NCBI GenBank assembly: GCA_937148845.1
Contig: CAKZRW010000036.1
Coordinates: forward strand, 1-57,026
DNA: 57,026 bases
Reading direction: 5' to 3'
Origin: an uncultured Actinomycetes bacterium
Lineage (GTDB): Bacteria > Actinomycetota > Thermoleophilia > RBG-16-64-13
Below are positions 7,782 through 16,891 of the stretch, in pieces. The stretch's first letter is position 1; each line of letters starts with the position of its first letter. The notes beneath the pieces are model-generated. The model saw only the letters and a program-made list of their open reading frames with translations. It was not told the DNA's origin and made no database searches. A program made the position numbers and the translations under genes.

Positions 7782-10437
7782 CCAGCCGGACTGCCGCAGC
7801 CGCAACGTCACCCTTGAGGAGACGCGCCACCGGGACTTGACTGGAGAACCTACCCAGGAAGACCATTCCGGCCGGCAGACGTCCGCTGAGCGTCACAGCC
7901 ACCTCCAGGGCAGCTCCGTCGCGCGCGGTTACCCGAACGCGGTCTCCCTGCACTAGACCCCACGCCGAGGCATCTGCCCGATTGATCTCCAGTGAGGGTT
8001 CGGCCAGAAGCTTGCTCAGGCCTGGGGCCCGCCGCGACCGCTCCCCGGTACCATGGTGGATGAAGACGGGACCGGTCACCAGCAGCAAGGGGTGATCATC
8101 GTCGGTCTCGGGGAAGTCGGCCGCTCCCGCTGCTGACATCCGCCCTAGGGGGAAGAACCGCAACTTGCTTCCCGACCTTTCCGCCGCGACCTCTTGGCCC
8201 TCGGTCTCCAGTTCACGGTACGAGAGACCTCGGTAGGCCGGAGCCACCTCGCTTATCTCCCGCAGCACGTCCTCTGGCTGGGAATAGACCCAGTCTGCTC
8301 CCAGGACTTGGGCAAGTCTGCAGACGATGGCCCAATCCTGCTTGGCCTCCCCCGGAGCAGGCACCGCAGCCCTTAGCCGCTGCACTAAGCCTTCCGCATT
8401 CGTGAAAGTGCCCTCATCTTCCGCAGTGACTGCAGCAGGCAACACCACGTGTGCCAACTCGGCCGTGTCGGTGAGGAAGGCATCCTGCACCACGAGGAGT
8501 TCCAGGCGCTTCAGGGCGGCCAGCGTCCGCTCGTAGTCGGGCATGGCTAACACCGGGTCCGCCCCCACTACGTAGAGAGCTTTGAGGGTTCCTCGTTCGA
8601 TGGCAGGGATCAGGTCGGCCAGACCGAACCCCTCGGGCAGGTCCCGCAAGCAGGCTCCCCACCCGGTCTCCGCCGCTTCCAGAACACCCTCGTCCTTCAG
8701 CGAGCCTTGCGGGAGACGACCGGGCCGGACACCCATGTCAAACAAGCCGCGAGAGTTGGCCCCGCTGCGCAAGAAGTAGACCCCGGTCCCCGGACGGCCC
8801 GCGTTTCCGGTGACTAGAGCCAGGTCCAGAGCCGCTCCCGCCACTTCCTTCGCCCGAGACCCTTGCAGGACTCCTGGACCCAGGATGACCAGGGCCGAAG
8901 CAGCCTGCGCGAACATGGTCGCAGCCCGCTTGACCGCCTCCAGGTCGACACCCGCCTGCGCCGCCTCCCCAGCGACATCAAGGTCGGCGAGAGAAGCTAG
9001 GAAAGCCTCGGGGTCCGCAGTCTCAGCAGCCAGGAACCCTTCATCTTTGAGACCCGCCTCCACCACATGCCGCAGCATTGCGCGCAGGGCTGCTGCCTCT
9101 TGGCCGGCGCGGACCGCCAGGTGCAGGGGAGCCTTGCTCGCCACCGTGGTCTTCATCGGGTCGATGACTATTACTGGCCGCCCCGTGCGGATGGCCCTGA
9201 TCACCTCCAGAGCCAACACCGGGTCAGATTCCGTGATATCGGCTCCTACGAGGAGCAAGGCCTGAGCGGTCCTCACGTCGCCGCGCCGCACTCCATCGCT
9301 GACGACACCCAGACCGTGGGCCCACAGGGCCTCATAGGCCGACCATTCCCCTTCATCCTCGGCGGTCACATTCGAGGAACCCAACACCGTGCGCAGGAGT
9401 TTTTGGACCAGATAGCCGGCCTCGTTAGTCACATGAGTGCCACACAGGGCTGCCACCGCCGAGCCGCCCGCTGTGCTGGTGAGAGTCTTCACGCGCTCGC
9501 CGAGGGTGGTGAGGGCGTCTTCCCAAGTGGTGGGCACCAGCTCCCCCTGGGAGTTGCGCAGGAGGGGACGGGTCAGCCGGTCCTCGGCATGGACATACCC
9601 AAGTCCGAAGCGACCCTTGACGCAAAGATTGCCTTCATTCAGGCCTTTCTCCACGTCGGCCGAGACCTTGACTACCTTGTCGCGATAGGAGTGCAGTACC
9701 AGCCGGCATCCGTCAGCGCAGTAGCCGCAAGTGCTGACGACCTTGCTGGTCTGCCAGGCCCGTGCTCCCAAGAGAGACCTCTGGGTGGTTATGGCTCCCA
9801 CCGGGCAGGTACTCACACACTGGCCACAGGAAACACACCCGACCTCGGTCAACGGCAACCGATAGGGGGTGTCGACCTCACTCTCGTAGCCCCGGTTGAG
9901 GTACCCCCAACAACCGATGGACATCACTTCCCGGCAGATACGCACACAGCGTCCGCACAGAATGCAGCGCGCGCCATAGTGCGCGATGTTGGGATGGTCC
10001 CCCGGCTCGCCCACCACAGGCGGACGCCAGCCCCACGGCACCATGTCCACCAGGTATTCATAAGCGTAGTCCTGTAGTCGGCAGTCCCCGGCAGCCTCAC
10101 ACACCGGACAATCCAGAGGATGGTTGGTGAGCAGCAGCTCCAGCACGAAGCGGCGCAGTTTGACGATCTTCTCTGTGTGAGTGTGGACCACCATGCCTTC
10201 CCGCACTTGGGTTCCGCAAGCGGCCATGGGGCCCCTGGCCCCCTCGACTTCGACCAAGCACATGCGGCAAGCCCCGTAGGGCTCCAGGCGAGGGTCATGG
10301 CAAAGAGTAGGGATGTCTACGCCCACCGAGCGGGCCACCTCGAGGATGGTCTGCCCAGGCTTCGCCTTTACCTCCATCCCGTTAAGAGTGAGCGTTACCG
10401 ACTGCGGCGTCGCGGCGGCTTCCCCTGCGGCGGACAT
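7771..10437 (-). CDS. NuoG/FdhA-like multi-FeS subunit without a molybdenum ligand
   Basis: An 888-residue iron-sulfur protein. In order it has a [2Fe-2S] domain (CHDPRLEPYGACRMC...C), a His-Cys cluster motif (HPLDCPVCEAAGDC), two [4Fe-4S] motifs (CILCGRCVRIC, CVSCGQCVSTC), a further motif (CGYCADGC...GNLC) and a molybdopterin-oxidoreductase fold with its C-terminal domain. Where formate dehydrogenases carry the Cys or Sec ligand, in a CARLCHAP-like stretch, this protein reads NVTAEDEGEWSAYEA with no Cys, so it is probably not a formate dehydrogenase. It more likely passes electrons from the NuoF-like partner to an unidentified acceptor, as NuoG does in complex I. The ATG at 10437 forms TGATG with the upstream stop, with GAGGAGG before it. 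Confidence 0.8.
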   Translation of the reverse strand: MSAAGEAAATPQSVTLTLNGMEVKAKPGQTILEVARSVGVDIPTLCHDPRLEPYGACRMCLVEVEGARGPMAACGTQVREGMVVHTHTEKIVKLRRFVLELLLTNHPLDCPVCEAAGDCRLQDYAYEYLVDMVPWGWRPPVVGEPGDHPNIAHYGARCILCGRCVRICREVMSIGCWGYLNRGYESEVDTPYRLPLTEVGCVSCGQCVSTCPVGAITTQRSLLGARAWQTSKVVSTCGYCADGCRLVLHSYRDKVVKVSADVEKGLNEGNLCVKGRFGLGYVHAEDRLTRPLLRNSQGELVPTTWEDALTTLGERVKTLTSTAGGSAVAALCGTHVTNEAGYLVQKLLRTVLGSSNVTAEDEGEWSAYEALWAHGLGVVSDGVRRGDVRTAQALLLVGADITESDPVLALEVIRAIRTGRPVIVIDPMKTTVASKAPLHLAVRAGQEAAALRAMLRHVVEAGLKDEGFLAAETADPEAFLASLADLDVAGEAAQAGVDLEAVKRAATMFAQAASALVILGPGVLQGSRAKEVAGAALDLALVTGNAGRPGTGVYFLRSGANSRGLFDMGVRPGRLPQGSLKDEGVLEAAETGWGACLRDLPEGFGLADLIPAIERGTLKALYVVGADPVLAMPDYERTLAALKRLELLVVQDAFLTDTAELAHVVLPAAVTAEDEGTFTNAEGLVQRLRAAVPAPGEAKQDWAIVCRLAQVLGADWVYSQPEDVLREISEVAPAYRGLSYRELETEGQEVAAERSGSKLRFFPLGRMSAAGAADFPETDDDHPLLLVTGPVFIHHGTGERSRRAPGLSKLLAEPSLEINRADASAWGLVQGDRVRVTARDGAALEVAVTLSGRLPAGMVFLGRFSSQVPVARLLKGDVAAAAVRLEKV

Positions 10438-12326
10438 CACGACCTCCTCACGGCGTCGAACCGACACTTCTCAAAACATGCTCCGCACTTGATGCAGAGC
10501 TCCTGGTCAATGACATGCGGTTCCTTGCGTTCCCCGCGTATAGCCTGCACCGGACAGACCCGGGCGCAAGCCGTGCAACCTGTACATTTGACAACATCTA
10601 TCAGGTAAGTCGTCAAGGCCGGGCACACGCCGGCCCGGCACTTCTTCTCGACTACGTGTTCTTCGAACTCGTCGCGGAAGTACTTGATTGCTGTCAACAC
10701 AGGATTGGGAGCCGTAGTGCCCAGCCCGCAGAGGGAGCCTAACTTGACCTGACTGGCGATGTTCTCAAGGAAGTCCAGGTCCGCTAACGTCCCTTCGCCG
10801 GCACAGATCCTCTCTAGGATCTCCAGCATACGCTTAGTGCCGATGCGGCAGGGAGGACACTTACCGCAACTCTCTTGCTGAGTGAAGCTCAAGAAGTAGC
10901 GGGCAGTGTCCACGATGCAGTTGTCCTGGTCGATGACTATCATTCCGCCGGAGCCGACGATCGCGCCGGTCTGGTTTATGGTCTCGTAGTCAACCGGTAG
11001 GTCCAGCAAAGACTCGGGCAGACACCCCCCTGAGGGTCCGCCCATCTGCACCGCTTTGAAAGCCTTGTTTCCCTTCATCCCCCCGCCGATGCCGAAGATG
11101 ACCTCGCGCAACGTCATTCCCATGGGCACTTCAGCGAGACCTGTACGCTTGACCTTGCCGGCCAGGGCGAAGACCTTGGTGCCCTTGGACTTCTCGTAGC
11201 CTCGGGCCGCGAACGCTTCCGCCCCGTTGAGGATGATCCAGGGCACCACCGCCAAGGTCTCCACGTTGTTGATGTTCGTGGGCCGACCCCAGAGACCAGA
11301 CTCGGCAGGGAAAGGCGGCCGCAGTCGGGGCATACCCCGGTTGCCCTCGATCGACTGCATGAGAGCAGTCTCCTCCCCGCAGACAAATGCCCCCGCTCCC
11401 TCCTTGAGCTTCAGGTGGAAGGAGAAATCAGAGCCCATGATGTTATCGCCGATTAGCCCCCGTTCCTCCGCAGCCTTCATGGCGATCTTCAGGCGACGGA
11501 TGGCGAGCGGGTATTCGGCCCGCACGTAGAGGTAACCGGTCGTAGCCCCTATCGCATACGCCCCTATGGCCATGCCCTCAAAGACAGCGTGCGGGTCACC
11601 CTCCAAGACCGAGCAATCCATGAAAGCTCCAGGGTCACCTTCGTCACCGTTGCAGATGAAGTACTTCACTCCGTCAGGAGACTTGGCATCGGCAGCGAAC
11701 CGCCACTTGAGTCCGGTGGGAAAGCCTGCGCCTCCCCGTCCGCGCAGACCCGACCGGGTGATCTCGTCGATCACCTCATCTGGGGTCAGGCTGGAAAGCA
11801 CCTTGTAGAGGGCCTGGTAGCCGTCGGCCTCCAGATAGTCGTCGATATCTTCGGGATCGATCACGCCGACATGACGCAGCGCCAACTTCTCCTGGCGCTC
11901 AAAGAAGGGGTCATACTCGGTGGCATGCTCGTCGGTCTTGACGATCCATTTGTCGATGACTTCTCCACCCAGGATGTGACGGGAGATGATCTCTTCGACC
12001 ATGGCCGGGGTGACTTGCCCGTAGGTCACCTCCGTCGCATTGCCACTGCGGCGCAGATGCACCTCCACCAAGGGATCCATGGCGCACAGCCCTTGACAAC
12101 CAGTCCCTGTCACGCAGGCACAGCGCCCGTCGGCCCCCCCTTCGCGCGGTCTTACCACGGCGAAGACACCCTGTTTGGCCAGACCTTCTTCGAAGGCGCG
12201 TAAGACCTCTCTACTACCAGCAGCCACTCCTCCGGTGCCCAAGCACACCCGTATCTCCACCTCGGGCTGAAGTACACGCTGACGAAGAGGAGCAGGACGG
12301 ACAAGGGCCGGCCGGGAGCCGCTCAC
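10437..12326 (-). CDS. NuoF/HndC-like NAD(P)H-binding flavoprotein subunit
   Basis: A 629-residue subunit that oxidises or reduces NAD(P)H. It has an N-terminal thioredoxin-like [2Fe-2S] region (CLGTGG... and GTGCQGLC, about 28-85), an FMN/NADH core (SGLRGRGGAGFPTGLKW, CNGDEGDPGAFMDC, CGEETALMQSIEG), an SLBB region, a [4Fe-4S] motif ESCGKCPPCRIGT with a distal Cys, and C-terminal 2[4Fe-4S] ferredoxin motifs (CTGCTACARVCP, CIKCGACFEKC). This long architecture is that of HndC/HydB subunits, some of which bifurcate electrons, rather than the shorter complex I NuoF. It overlaps the NuoE-like gene by 4 bp. No hydrogenase H-cluster protein is nearby. Confidence 0.9.
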   Translation of the reverse strand: MSGSRPALVRPAPLRQRVLQPEVEIRVCLGTGGVAAGSREVLRAFEEGLAKQGVFAVVRPREGGADGRCACVTGTGCQGLCAMDPLVEVHLRRSGNATEVTYGQVTPAMVEEIISRHILGGEVIDKWIVKTDEHATEYDPFFERQEKLALRHVGVIDPEDIDDYLEADGYQALYKVLSSLTPDEVIDEITRSGLRGRGGAGFPTGLKWRFAADAKSPDGVKYFICNGDEGDPGAFMDCSVLEGDPHAVFEGMAIGAYAIGATTGYLYVRAEYPLAIRRLKIAMKAAEERGLIGDNIMGSDFSFHLKLKEGAGAFVCGEETALMQSIEGNRGMPRLRPPFPAESGLWGRPTNINNVETLAVVPWIILNGAEAFAARGYEKSKGTKVFALAGKVKRTGLAEVPMGMTLREVIFGIGGGMKGNKAFKAVQMGGPSGGCLPESLLDLPVDYETINQTGAIVGSGGMIVIDQDNCIVDTARYFLSFTQQESCGKCPPCRIGTKRMLEILERICAGEGTLADLDFLENIASQVKLGSLCGLGTTAPNPVLTAIKYFRDEFEEHVVEKKCRAGVCPALTTYLIDVVKCTGCTACARVCPVQAIRGERKEPHVIDQELCIKCGACFEKCRFDAVRRS

Positions 12327-12874
12327 CGGTCGCCCCTCTCCGAAGCAGCGACCAGAGCCGCCCCTGAGTTCCCACCGGCCTCCTGGACCTCTTTCTGCTC
12401 CCGAAAGGCTTTCACCGCGGCGACGGCCTTGTCAGGTGTCAGCTTCCCATAAGCGCGGTCGTCGATCATGACTACCGGAGCCATGCCGCAAGCACCCACG
12501 CAGTGCACCTCCTCGACCGTGAAGAACATGTCTGGCGTGTTCTCGCCAGCCTTGATGCCCAAGTGCTTCTCTATCTCCTGGGAAATCAAGGTAGCACCGG
12601 ACACGTGGCAAGCGGTGCCATGACAACAACGGATGGTATGCCGGGCATGGGGCTTCAGCCTGAATTGCGAGTAAAAGGTAGCCACGCCAAGAGCCTGGCT
12701 CAGAGGCTCCCCGGCTGCCTCAGCCACCCTGGCCATGACCTCTTGAGGTAGATAACCGAAAATGGCCTGGGCGCCCTGCAAGAGCGGGATCAAGGCGCCA
12801 GGCTCACCCTTGTACTTGTCGAGGAGTTCTTGGAAGCGTTCCTCCAGTTCGTGCTCGTCCACATCACCACCCAC
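12323..12874 (-). CDS. NuoE/HndA-like [2Fe-2S] subunit
   Basis: A 183-residue thioredoxin-fold ferredoxin that partners NuoF-type subunits. The cluster ligands are the pairs in CCHGTAC and CVGAC, and LGVATFYSQFRLKP is the family signature before them. The C-terminus has a short Ala/Gly/Glu tail (about 160-183). The start is uncertain: the GTG at 12874 opens the frame and a second GTG at 12862 follows a GGGTGGT. The gene follows lipA by 42 bp and overlaps the NuoF-like gene by 4 bp. With the two downstream genes it forms a soluble three-subunit electron-transfer module. Confidence 0.9.
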   Translation of the reverse strand: MGGDVDEHELEERFQELLDKYKGEPGALIPLLQGAQAIFGYLPQEVMARVAEAAGEPLSQALGVATFYSQFRLKPHARHTIRCCHGTACHVSGATLISQEIEKHLGIKAGENTPDMFFTVEEVHCVGACGMAPVVMIDDRAYGKLTPDKAVAAVKAFREQKEVQEAGGNSGAALVAASERGDR

Positions 12875-12916
12875 GCCTAGATTGACCGACCCGCAAGCCT
12901 TCAGCAGACTCGCGCG

Positions 12917-13912
12917 CTATTGTATCCCGCCCGGCCCCGGACCTGGCAAGACTTCCCGTCCTTGTTCGTCATGTGTCTGCTCCCGTTCGTACTGCAGCCC
13001 GCTCTGCTCTGCCCCCAGTTCAGCGAACGTCTCGCCCGCCCGATAGGAGCTCCGCACGAAGGGAGCAGCGTACACCGCCAGGCCGAGCAGCCGGCCATAG
13101 CGCGCGTAATCCGCGAAGACTCGAGGAGATATGTACTCGACCACGGGCAGGTGATGTGCGGAAGGGCGGAGATACTGGCCGATCGTCACAACGCTCACGC
13201 CAGCCCGGACCGCATCCTCCAGCACAGCGAACACCTCCTCGGGAGCCTCTCCCAAGCCCACCATAAGCCCGGTCTTGACCATCGCCCCACCCCGGGTGGC
13301 TGCCCAAGCCAAGACCCGCAGAGACCTCTCGTAGTCAGCTTGCGGCCGGACCGTAGGGTAGAGACGAGGCACGGTCTCCAAGTTGTGATTGAAGACAGCA
13401 GGCGATTGCTCCAGCACCCGATCGACGTTTTCCCTCAAGCCCTTGAAGTCGGGCACGAGCACTTCGATCTTCGCTTGGGGCGCTTGCTGACGCAGAGCCT
13501 GCATCACCCTCACATAGTGAGCGGCTCCCCCGTCAGGAAGGTCGTCCCGAGTCACTGAAGTCAGGACCACATGGTCCAACCCCAGCCTTGCCACCGCCTG
13601 GGCGACACGGTCAGGCTCTGCGGGGTCGGGGGGAAGCGGCGTCCCCCCCTTCACTCCGCAGAAGCCGCAATCTCGGGTGCAGACGTCCCCGAGTATCAAG
13701 AAAGTGGCCGTCCCTCGCTCGAAGCACTCCCCCAGATTGGGACAAAGAGCGCTCTCGCAGACGGTGTGGAGATGCAGTCCGCGTAGCAGCCCTTCCATCG
13801 ACCGCAGAGCCGCCGCTCGCGGCAGTGGCTTCTTGAGCCACGGGGGCTTAGGTCCCGAGCCCGGCCAAGGGGTAAACTCCTCTTCCAGCCCTTCGTGCGG
13901 ACGGTCGCTCAC
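12917..13912 (-). CDS. lipA: Lipoyl synthase
   Basis: A radical-SAM enzyme that inserts two sulfurs into protein-bound octanoyl chains to make lipoate for 2-oxoacid dehydrogenases and the glycine cleavage system. The auxiliary cluster ligands are C52, C57 and C63 (CESALCPNLGEC). The radical-SAM cluster is C78, C82 and C85 (CTRDCGFC). The C-terminal RSSYRAGE holds the conserved serine that ligates the auxiliary cluster. The 331 residues include a hydrophilic C-terminal extension of about 20 residues. It overlaps larC by 4 bp. No octanoyltransferase (lipB) or lipoate ligase gene is in the window. Confidence 0.96.
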   Translation of the reverse strand: MSDRPHEGLEEEFTPWPGSGPKPPWLKKPLPRAAALRSMEGLLRGLHLHTVCESALCPNLGECFERGTATFLILGDVCTRDCGFCGVKGGTPLPPDPAEPDRVAQAVARLGLDHVVLTSVTRDDLPDGGAAHYVRVMQALRQQAPQAKIEVLVPDFKGLRENVDRVLEQSPAVFNHNLETVPRLYPTVRPQADYERSLRVLAWAATRGGAMVKTGLMVGLGEAPEEVFAVLEDAVRAGVSVVTIGQYLRPSAHHLPVVEYISPRVFADYARYGRLLGLAVYAAPFVRSSYRAGETFAELGAEQSGLQYEREQTHDEQGREVLPGPGPGGIQ

Positions 13913-15195
13913 TGCTTTTCTCCCCTCTCCTCTGCCCCTGTCGGCGGCTTCTTCTCTCGCTCCCCCGCCGGTCCCACTAGCTGCTCACGTCGGGCGAGCT
14001 CCAAGGCTTGTTCCATCACTTGTCGCAAGGGAAGGCCGCTTTCCGTCGCCAGCCTTGCCGCGTCCTCGTACTCCGGGGCCAGGCTCACCACCTCATCGCC
14101 GAACCGTCCCCACTTGACCCGCACTTGACCTGCGGGCAATTCCACCGTCTGCCACCCGCGTTCGAGGTAGTAGCGGTTCCAAGCACAAGTTCTTATCCCC
14201 AGGGTGCCCGTCTCCCGGAAGATGATGTTAGCCACTTCCTGCACTTGTTCCGGTCGCAAGAGAGCGTGCAGCACCACCCCCGGTCGTTCTTTCTTCATGT
14301 GAGCGGGAGCCGTCCACACTTCCAGGACCCCGCTTTCCCGCAGCCGGCTCACGGTGTGGCCTATCACCTCAGGCGTGACGTCATCTAGATTGGTGACCAA
14401 CTCGACCACTTGTTCCTCTCGGGCTCCGCTCAGACTGCCTTCCCAGCCAGACCCGCCCGTCTGCTCTTCGCCGATGAAGACTCGCAGCAGGTTGGGGCCG
14501 CTCTCCAGCCTCAGCTGGCCGGCCCCGTAGCCCACGGCGCTCAGCCGCATGGCCGGCAGATCCTGCGGGACCGCCCCCAGCTCCCTGAGCAGGAGAGCCC
14601 CTGTCGGCGTGGTCAGCTCCTTAGCCTCCGGGCCTCCGCGGACGCGGTAGCCTGCGAGGAGCCGGGCAGTAGCTGGCGCCGGGACAGCTGCCCTTCCATG
14701 GGCAAACTCTACCGCCCCTCCCCCCAGCGGGATCTCACCCACGTAGACCCCCTGCACCTGCAAAGCTTCGACCAGGAGCATGGTCCCCACGACGTCCACG
14801 AGGGTGTCGGCAGCCCCTACCTCGTGGAGGTGTACCGTCTCCAGGGGCACCCCATGGATCTCAGCCTCTATCTCGACCAGGTGTCGCACCGCGTGCATTG
14901 CCCTCGCCTTCGGCCCTTCCGGGAGGTTTGCGGCCTCAAGAAGGGCAGTGAAATCTCCCAAGGTGCGAAGGGGCTGCGGCTGGTCTTCCTGCACCTTGAC
15001 TCTTGTGCAGGCGAACCCCTGTTCGTGACCGCGCGCTATCTCCAGCCGCACGCCTTTTAGGCCGAGGGAGGCAACCGCCTCCCGCAACAAGGTCACCAGC
15101 TCCGGGCGATCGCGGGTCGCGTCGAGCAGGGCGCCTAGTACCATGTCCCCAGACACCCCTGTCCAAGGGTCGATGTAGAGTATGCGGCGGCCCAT
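13909..15195 (-). CDS. larC: LarC-like nickel-pincer cofactor biosynthesis protein
   Basis: LarC inserts nickel into the pyridinium-dithiocarboxylate pincer cofactor used by lactate racemase and related LarA enzymes. The 428-residue protein begins RRILYIDPWTGVSGDM, the family hallmark, with HLHEVGAADTLVDVVG and the TTPTGALLL block further on. In lactobacilli the gene is split and joined by frameshifting; here it is one continuous frame. I chose the ATG at 15195 because residues before it in the longer frame are not conserved and run through the divergent xre promoter. larA, larB and larE are not in the window. The C-terminus is a charged tail. Confidence 0.88.
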   Translation of the reverse strand: MGRRILYIDPWTGVSGDMVLGALLDATRDRPELVTLLREAVASLGLKGVRLEIARGHEQGFACTRVKVQEDQPQPLRTLGDFTALLEAANLPEGPKARAMHAVRHLVEIEAEIHGVPLETVHLHEVGAADTLVDVVGTMLLVEALQVQGVYVGEIPLGGGAVEFAHGRAAVPAPATARLLAGYRVRGGPEAKELTTPTGALLLRELGAVPQDLPAMRLSAVGYGAGQLRLESGPNLLRVFIGEEQTGGSGWEGSLSGAREEQVVELVTNLDDVTPEVIGHTVSRLRESGVLEVWTAPAHMKKERPGVVLHALLRPEQVQEVANIIFRETGTLGIRTCAWNRYYLERGWQTVELPAGQVRVKWGRFGDEVVSLAPEYEDAARLATESGLPLRQVMEQALELARREQLVGPAGEREKKPPTGAEERGEKQ

Positions 15196-15239
15196 TCGGT
15201 CTCTCGTCCCTCCCACCGGTCTCGCGCACGATCTTGCTG

Positions 15240-15268
15240 TTGCATTCTCGCATGCCACCCCATACACT
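15240..15268 (+). promoter_or_regulatory. Promoter of the XRE regulator gene
   Basis: -35 TTGCAT (15240-15245), a 17-bp spacer and -10 TACACT (15263-15268), with transcription starting near 15275. It lies between the divergent larC and xre genes. Confidence 0.6.
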
Positions 15269-15286
15269 GCGAGCGTACGGCTTTGC

Positions 15287-15703
15287 GTGCCGGTGGTTGT
15301 CAACCCCAGTCCTCTGGTATACGAAGTGGCGCAGAAGCGACTCGCCGACTACATCGGTCTTACGGTCAGGAAACTCCGCTCCGACCGGGAGTTCACCCTG
15401 CAGGCCCTGGCCGATGAGTCAGGCATATCCAAGAGCTACCTGGCAGACATCGAGAAGGGCCGCAAGAACCCCACGACCGATGTCATCGAGGCCATCGCCT
15501 CTGCGCTTGGGGTGCCCGCCAGGGAACTGCTTTATCATGCTGCCTTGGACGAAGAGGACCCGTTCCTGGAACCCGAGCAGCTGAGCCTGGAGGAGATCGC
15601 CGCCGAAGACGCCGAAACCCGCGAGCTTGCCCAGCTCGCCCGGCGCATGCGGCCCACAGACCGCCGCCTACTGCTCGAACTTGCTCGCCGACTTTCTCGG
15701 TAG
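15287..15703 (+). CDS. XRE-family helix-turn-helix regulator
   Basis: A transcription regulator of about 138 residues. It has a single Cro/CI-type HTH (LQALADESGISKSYLADIEKGRKNPTTDVIEAIASALGV) followed by an acidic stretch (EEDPFLEPEQLSLEEIAAEDAE) and a basic helical C-terminus. The GTG at 15287 lies about 12 bases downstream of the predicted transcript start, so translation may be near-leaderless; GTG at 15293 is an alternative. It is divergent from larC and convergent with the zincin gene. Targets are unknown; divergent layout makes larC-lipA-nuo a candidate, but no operator could be identified. Confidence 0.85.
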   Translation: MPVVVNPSPLVYEVAQKRLADYIGLTVRKLRSDREFTLQALADESGISKSYLADIEKGRKNPTTDVIEAIASALGVPARELLYHAALDEEDPFLEPEQLSLEEIAAEDAETRELAQLARRMRPTDRRLLLELARRLSR

Positions 15704-15766
15704 TCCCCCCTGACCCAGGAGCCGGCGAACGAGCCCTCGGCCAGATGTCCTCGGGCACGGGACCAC

Positions 15767-16168
15767 TCACCCCCAACCGAGCTTCTCCAGATCCTCTTCC
15801 TCCAACCCGAAATAGTGGCCGATCTCATGGATGACCGTCGCCCGGACCTGTTCACGGATGCTCTCTTCGTCGGGCCCGGCGTGCAGCTCGATAGGCTTCT
15901 GATACAAGGTTATGCGGTCCGGGAGCGCACTGTAGGAGCTGGTTCTTTCAGTCAACATCACCCCGTGGTAGAGACCGAGGAGCGCGGTGCGGTCCCCAGG
16001 ATCCAGCCCTGCCTCCTCCAAATCAGCCTTGGTCGGCCATTCTGCTACATCGATCTGGATGTTCTCCAGGTGGTCCAGAAACTGCTGGGGCAGGCTCTCT
16101 AGAGCCTCGGCTACCAACTCTGCGAACGCATCGATATCCACGATCCACCTACCGCCCGCACCGGTCAC
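15767..16168 (-). CDS. Small zincin-like metallopeptidase (PF06262 type)
   Basis: A 133-residue protein with a C-terminal HEIGHYFGLEEEDLEKLG motif. This is the HExxHxxG zinc site of a minimal metallopeptidase family common in Actinomycetota, usually annotated as a metallopeptidase family protein. The N-terminal half (FAELVAEALESLPQQFLDHL) matches the family pattern. It starts with GTG directly after the rdgB TAG; a second GTG ten codons in is possible. It is the last gene of the murI-rph-rdgB unit. The substrate is unknown. Confidence 0.85.
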   Translation of the reverse strand: MTGAGGRWIVDIDAFAELVAEALESLPQQFLDHLENIQIDVAEWPTKADLEEAGLDPGDRTALLGLYHGVMLTERTSSYSALPDRITLYQKPIELHAGPDEESIREQVRATVIHEIGHYFGLEEEDLEKLGWG

Positions 16169-16867
16169 CTACCGCCTGGACAGCTTCTCCGCTCGCAGCC
16201 GTTCAAGCAAAGCTTGCGCCGCTGCTCCGCGATGGGACACCCTGTCTTTCTCCTCCGGGGACGCCTCCGCCAGCGTGATACTCCAGCCACACGGCTGAAA
16301 GACCGGGTCGTAGCCAAAGCCTCTGCTACCTCGCGGCGCCATGGTTATGGTTCCCTCTAGTGTTCCCGTCACTTCGATGATCTGCTGCGCGCCTTCCGAG
16401 GCATCTAAACTCGTTGCTGCTGCTAGCTCACCCGACCCAGCCGGCGAGGGCGCCGCAGACGCCGCGACCGGCAGCACAAGACAGAGAGCGCAGACAAACC
16501 GGGCCCGCCGATCGGTGATCCCCTCCAACTCGCTAAGCAAGCGGGCTACGTTCTCAGCATCGGAAGCCCCGTCGCCCGCATAACGAGCCGAGAACACGCC
16601 CGGGCGCCCGCCCAGAGCCACCACTTCGAGCCCGGAGTCGTCAGCCAGCACGGCTACCTGCCGGTCGAGGGTTGCAAACACCGCCTCCGCCTTGAGACGC
16701 GCGTTCTCAGCAAAAGTCTGCCCCCTCTCCTCGGGCAGAAGCAAGCCGGGGGCAAGTGGTTCCACCACGAAGGCCCCAGCCAGAAGCCGCTCGAACTCTC
16801 GGGCCTTGCCGGGGTTGCTAGTAGCCAGAACAAGCCGTGTGCCGCTGTCCAAGGGCGTCCTCCCCAC
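16169..16867 (-). CDS. rdgB: XTP/dITP pyrophosphatase (RdgB/HAM1)
   Basis: Hydrolyses non-canonical purine triphosphates (XTP, ITP, dITP) to monophosphates, keeping them out of DNA and RNA. Family blocks are LATSNPGKAREFERLL, GQTFAENARLKAEA, LADDSGLEVVALGGRPGVFSARYAG and GSRGFGYDPVFQP. The 232 residues are about 30 more than usual. The excess is a low-complexity Ala/Ser/Gly/Pro insert (about 133-163) between the core strand ending CALCLVLPVAA and the strand ITMAP. The stop is followed at once by the GTG of the zincin gene. Confidence 0.95.
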   Translation of the reverse strand: MGRTPLDSGTRLVLATSNPGKAREFERLLAGAFVVEPLAPGLLLPEERGQTFAENARLKAEAVFATLDRQVAVLADDSGLEVVALGGRPGVFSARYAGDGASDAENVARLLSELEGITDRRARFVCALCLVLPVAASAAPSPAGSGELAAATSLDASEGAQQIIEVTGTLEGTITMAPRGSRGFGYDPVFQPCGWSITLAEASPEEKDRVSHRGAAAQALLERLRAEKLSRR

Positions 16868-16891
16868 TCGGGCGTCCTTCCCCAGCCCTCC

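Noticed and set aside
7771-10437. Calling the large FeS protein a formate dehydrogenase
   Set aside because: The Cys or Sec ligand of molybdenum is missing and there is no in-frame TGA that could encode Sec.
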